NCBI RefSeq assembly: GCF_002028425.1
Contig: NZ_CP020042.1
Location: 4,935,560-4,999,559 of the forward strand
Direction of reading: 5' to 3'
Length of the DNA stretch: 64,000 bases
DNA from: Streptomyces katrae
GTDB lineage: Bacteria; Actinomycetota; Actinomycetes; Streptomycetales; Streptomycetaceae
Below the pieces are notes generated by a model. That model saw only the letters and a list, made by a program, of their open reading frames with translations, had not been told where the DNA came from and ran no database searches. Positions 61,557-64,000 of this stretch are shown in pieces (position 1 is the first letter of the stretch; every line of letters begins with the position of its first letter). The position numbers and the translations under genes are program-made.

Positions 61557-61562
61557 CCCACC

Positions 61563-61568
61563 AACCTA
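61563..61568 (-). promoter_or_regulatory. -10 box for leaderless DUF6542 transcript
   Basis: TAGGTT on the minus strand, six bases before the GTG at 61556. Confidence 0.45.
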
Positions 61569-61692
61569 GGCGGGAGGCCCCGCCCAGCCCGCCCGGACAC
61601 GCGTGCAACCACGTCCGCGCTCATAGGAAAGTAAACTGTCCGACGGCCCACTCCGGGCCGCCGCCCCCATACAGCTACGGGAAGTCGCCAAC

Positions 61693-62781
<1,089 letters not shown>

Positions 62782-62796
62782 GCGGATGAAATAACA

Positions 62797-62813
62797 CCAC
62801 GTCGCTGACGTGG
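62797..62813. repeat. Short hairpin behind ychF
   Basis: CCACGTC / GACGTGG with loop GCT, 16 bases after the ychF stop; probably part of its termination region together with the hairpin at 62831-62860. Confidence 0.55.
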
Positions 62814-62830
62814 CAAACATGCAGGTCAGG

Positions 62831-62860
62831 AGGGGGCGGACTCTATCGAGTCAGCCCCCT
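62831..62860 (+). terminator. Terminator behind ychF
   Basis: Stem AGGGGGCGGACTC / GAGTCAGCCCCCT with one mismatch, arms 62831-62843 and 62848-62860, loop TATC. Confidence 0.75.
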
Positions 62861-62867
62861 TCGTCGT

Positions 62868-62891
62868 CACCGTGCTGGATGGGTGCTGGAT
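62868..62891 (+). repeat. 24-bp direct repeat, left copy
   Basis: The 24-base sequence here (CACC followed by GTGCTGGAT, GG, GTGCTGGAT) recurs exactly at 63523-63546. The two copies frame the first toxin-antitoxin module. Confidence 0.85.
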
Positions 62892-62915
62892 ATCCTGACG
62901 GTGGGTCAGCGGCGA

Positions 62916-63179
62916 TCAGGTCCCATACGCGGTGGACCGGTGTCCCACATGAACGACCCAGAGCACCAGCTCCCCGTTGTCGATCGTGTAGACGACGCGG
63001 TAGTCGCCGACGCGCAGACGGCGTCGCTCGGGCTGGGACGCGAGTGCGGTGGTGTTGAGGCCGAGGGGGTCGGTCTCCAGCTCGGTCAGCTTGGCCAGGA
63101 TGCGAAGTGCCATGTGGCGAGGGATCTTCCGGAGCTCGGCCTGAGCCTCGGGTCGGAGGACGGTTCGGTACTCACTCAC
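62916..63179 (-). CDS. RelE-family mRNA interferase toxin
   Basis: An 87-aa toxin of the RelE/ParE fold: YRTVLRPEAQAELRKIPRHMALRILAKLTELETDPLG, then the basic core QPERRRLRVGDYRVVYTIDNGELVLWVVHVGHRSTAY with the Arg and Tyr residues (RRLRVGDYRVVY) used to cut mRNA on the ribosome. Its GTG start at 63179 lies inside the end of the antitoxin gene (8 bases overlap), the usual coupling of type II modules. Full length for the family. Confidence 0.92.
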   Translation of the reverse strand: MSEYRTVLRPEAQAELRKIPRHMALRILAKLTELETDPLGLNTTALASQPERRRLRVGDYRVVYTIDNGELVLWVVHVGHRSTAYGT

Positions 63180-63441
63180 CGCGCGCCAGCGTCTCCCTCA
63201 TGATGTCCTCGATCGGGATGCCGGGTGTGGGGGTGGCCATGCGCTCGTCGATGATCCGGTTGATCTCGCGCTCTTCCCACTCCTGGTACTTGCGCAGCAC
63301 CTCGATGGAGACCACGGCGGCGACTTCCTTGCCCCGGCGCGTGATCACCGTGGGTACGTCGTCGCGGTCCGCGCGCTCCACGACCTCCGCCAAGTGCGCG
63401 CGCACGTCGCGGATGGACTCTACGGGCAGTGGCTGCGTCAT
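63172..63441 (-). CDS. Phd/YefM-type antitoxin for the RelE toxin
   Basis: An 89-aa antitoxin: the Phd/YefM DNA-binding fold PVESIRDVRAHLAEVVERADRDDVPTVITRRGKEVAAVVSIEVLRKYQEW, then an acidic tail (EEREINRIIDERMATPTPGIPIEDIM) that covers the toxin. The ATG at 63441 lies seven bases after a TACGTT -10 (TTGTGT-17-TACGTT), so the mRNA is leaderless. The palindrome TGTGTACACA (63467-63476) overlaps the -35 and is a probable self-operator. Confidence 0.9.
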   Translation of the reverse strand: MTQPLPVESIRDVRAHLAEVVERADRDDVPTVITRRGKEVAAVVSIEVLRKYQEWEEREINRIIDERMATPTPGIPIEDIMRETLARGE

Positions 63442-63448
63442 GCGCTCA

Positions 63449-63477
63449 AACGTACCGAGTGTCCCATGTGTACACAA
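63449..63477 (-). promoter_or_regulatory. Leaderless promoter and operator of the RelE module
   Basis: On the minus strand: -35 TTGTGT (63472-63477), 17-bp spacer, -10 TACGTT (63449-63454), seven bases to the ATG. The perfect palindrome TGTGTACACA (63467-63476) overlaps the -35, so antitoxin binding would block transcription. Confidence 0.7.
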
Positions 63478-63522
63478 TGGCCGGAGTCCATGGCGGTCCG
63501 TCGCTCGCGCTGGATGAACTCG

Positions 63523-63546
63523 CACCGTGCTGGATGGGTGCTGGAT
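63523..63546 (+). repeat. 24-bp direct repeat, right copy
   Basis: Identical to 62868-62891. A further single GCTGGAT lies just upstream at 63509-63515. Confidence 0.85.
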
Positions 63547-63580
63547 CGGCTGAGTGACCATCGGTCGTTTCCCCCCTCGG

Positions 63581-63617
63581 ATGACACCAAGAGAGTGGTA
63601 CGTTATTGAGTACCACT
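63581..63617 (+). promoter_or_regulatory. Promoter and operator of yefM-yoeB
   Basis: ATGACA (63581-63586), 17-bp spacer, TATTGA (63604-63609) form a promoter; the inverted repeat AGTGGTAC (63594-63601) / GTACCACT (63610-63617) surrounds the -10 and is the likely YefM site. Confidence 0.65.
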
Positions 63618-63636
63618 TGATGGGAGGGATGAAGTC

Positions 63637-63918
63637 ATGTCCATAACCGCGAGTGAAGCCCGCAAGGAACTGTTTCCGTTGATCAAAAAGGTCAACGAGA
63701 ACCATGAAGCCATCGAGATTGTCTCCAGGCACGGCAACGCGGTGCTTGTCTCGGCCGAGGACTACGCGGCGCTGCGCGAGGGCTCCTACCTGCTGCGCTC
63801 GCCAGCGAACGCCCGGCGGCTGCTCAAGGCGTACGAGAACGCCCTGTCGCACATCCACGTGTCGGAGCGTGAGCTGATCGATCCCGAGTCACCGGACGCA
63901 GGTGCGGGTGCCGCGTGA
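63637..63918 (+). CDS. yefM: YefM-type antitoxin
   Basis: A 93-aa antitoxin. The N-terminal Phd/YefM fold SITASEARKELFPLIKKVNENHEAIEIVSRHGNAVLVSAEDYAALREGSYLLRSPANARRLLKAYENAL is close to the classic YefM. The acidic tail (VSERELIDPES) should bind the toxin. The stop overlaps the toxin's GTG by four bases (GTGA). GGAGG precedes the ATG. Its promoter carries its own operator. Confidence 0.93.
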   Translation: MSITASEARKELFPLIKKVNENHEAIEIVSRHGNAVLVSAEDYAALREGSYLLRSPANARRLLKAYENALSHIHVSERELIDPESPDAGAGAA

Positions 63919-64000
63919 GGCTTGTCTTCGAGGATCTGGGCTGGGGGGACTACACCTGGCTCAAGAACGACCGCAAGATGCTCGCCCGGATCAACAAGCT
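63915..64000 (+). CDS. yoeB: YoeB-type toxin, N-terminal fragment
   Basis: Only the first 28 codons are in the window. VRLVFEDLGWGDYTWLKNDRK...RINK is the start of a YoeB/Txe mRNA interferase, whose family begins with a Trp-Asp/Glu-Asp-Tyr motif like WGDYTWL. GTG start overlaps yefM by four bases, so the two are coupled. The catalytic end lies beyond the window. Confidence 0.9.
   Translation, partial: MRLVFEDLGWGDYTWLKNDRKMLARINK

Noticed and set aside
62782..64000. A prophage or integrative element at the right edge
   Set aside because: Only toxin-antitoxin genes and repeats are seen; no integrase, tRNA or phage gene is in the window.

Overview
The window is high-GC actinobacterial chromosome and almost certainly Streptomyces. 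Codon third positions are nearly all G or C and GTG starts are common. Many genes begin 6-7 bases after a TAnnnT -10 box, with no leader. Hallmark genes are present: a WhiB-like protein, a SARP regulator, a SpoIIE-type phosphatase, an XRE-DUF5753/DUF397-like pair, DUF1707 and polyphosphate glucokinase. From about 27 kb onward the order (ahpD-ahpC/oxyR, class A PBP, fumC, fumA-type fumarase, whiB-like, glpX, xseBA, ispH, ppgK, ychF) is, as I recall it, core gene order shared with S. coelicolor around SCO5030-SCO5061. No tRNA, rRNA, CRISPR, integrase or complete insertion sequence was seen.

Left part (0-22 kb) is more accessory. It holds a cut-off pair of small WXG-like helical proteins, a small His-rich membrane peptide, and an XRE/DUF397-like pair divergent from an ATP-binding anti-sigma-like protein. 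Next come a secreted TIGR03118-type protein, glyoxalase and AraC genes, and an isolated second set of respiratory genes (qcrB-like, and ctaD-ctaF-like). A TetR/MFS efflux pair follows with a long shared operator. Then come a secreted polysaccharide deacetylase with a DevR-like box upstream, a class C serine hydrolase, an orphan sugar-binding lipoprotein, a seven-repeat YVTN propeller, a SMI1 protein, and a DUF192 gene whose stop codon lies inside a 158-bp palindromic MITE. A prepilin peptidase and an aldo-keto reductase close this part.

The middle (22-42 kb) holds isoprenyl transferase, PIN-PhoH, a secreted SLT transglycosylase, an AI-2E permease operon, the peroxide module ahpD-ahpC/oxyR, and a padR-ABC-FtsX operon coupled by ATGA overlaps. 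It also holds an SPFH/RHH operon under a perfect palindrome, a class A PBP, a SpoIIE/GAF phosphatase, DUF402 and fumC.

From 43.7 to 49.2 kb lies the most unusual locus. A 26-codon peptide gene is preceded by three direct repeats spaced 11 bp, as SARP regulators recognise, and followed by an intercistronic hairpin. Then come a PqqD-like/HExxH membrane metalloprotease, a degenerate-ATPase/TPR protein, a flavin reductase and, convergently, a SARP gene. It reads as an uncharacterised peptide (RiPP or peptide-signal) system.

The right part (49-62.8 kb) is core metabolism: GDPD, class I fumarase, DUF1707, WhiB-like, GlpX, DUF4245, nitroreductase, exonuclease VII, an APC permease, IspH, PpgK, DUF6542 and YchF. 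The last 1.2 kb carries two toxin-antitoxin modules, the first framed by 24-bp direct repeats.
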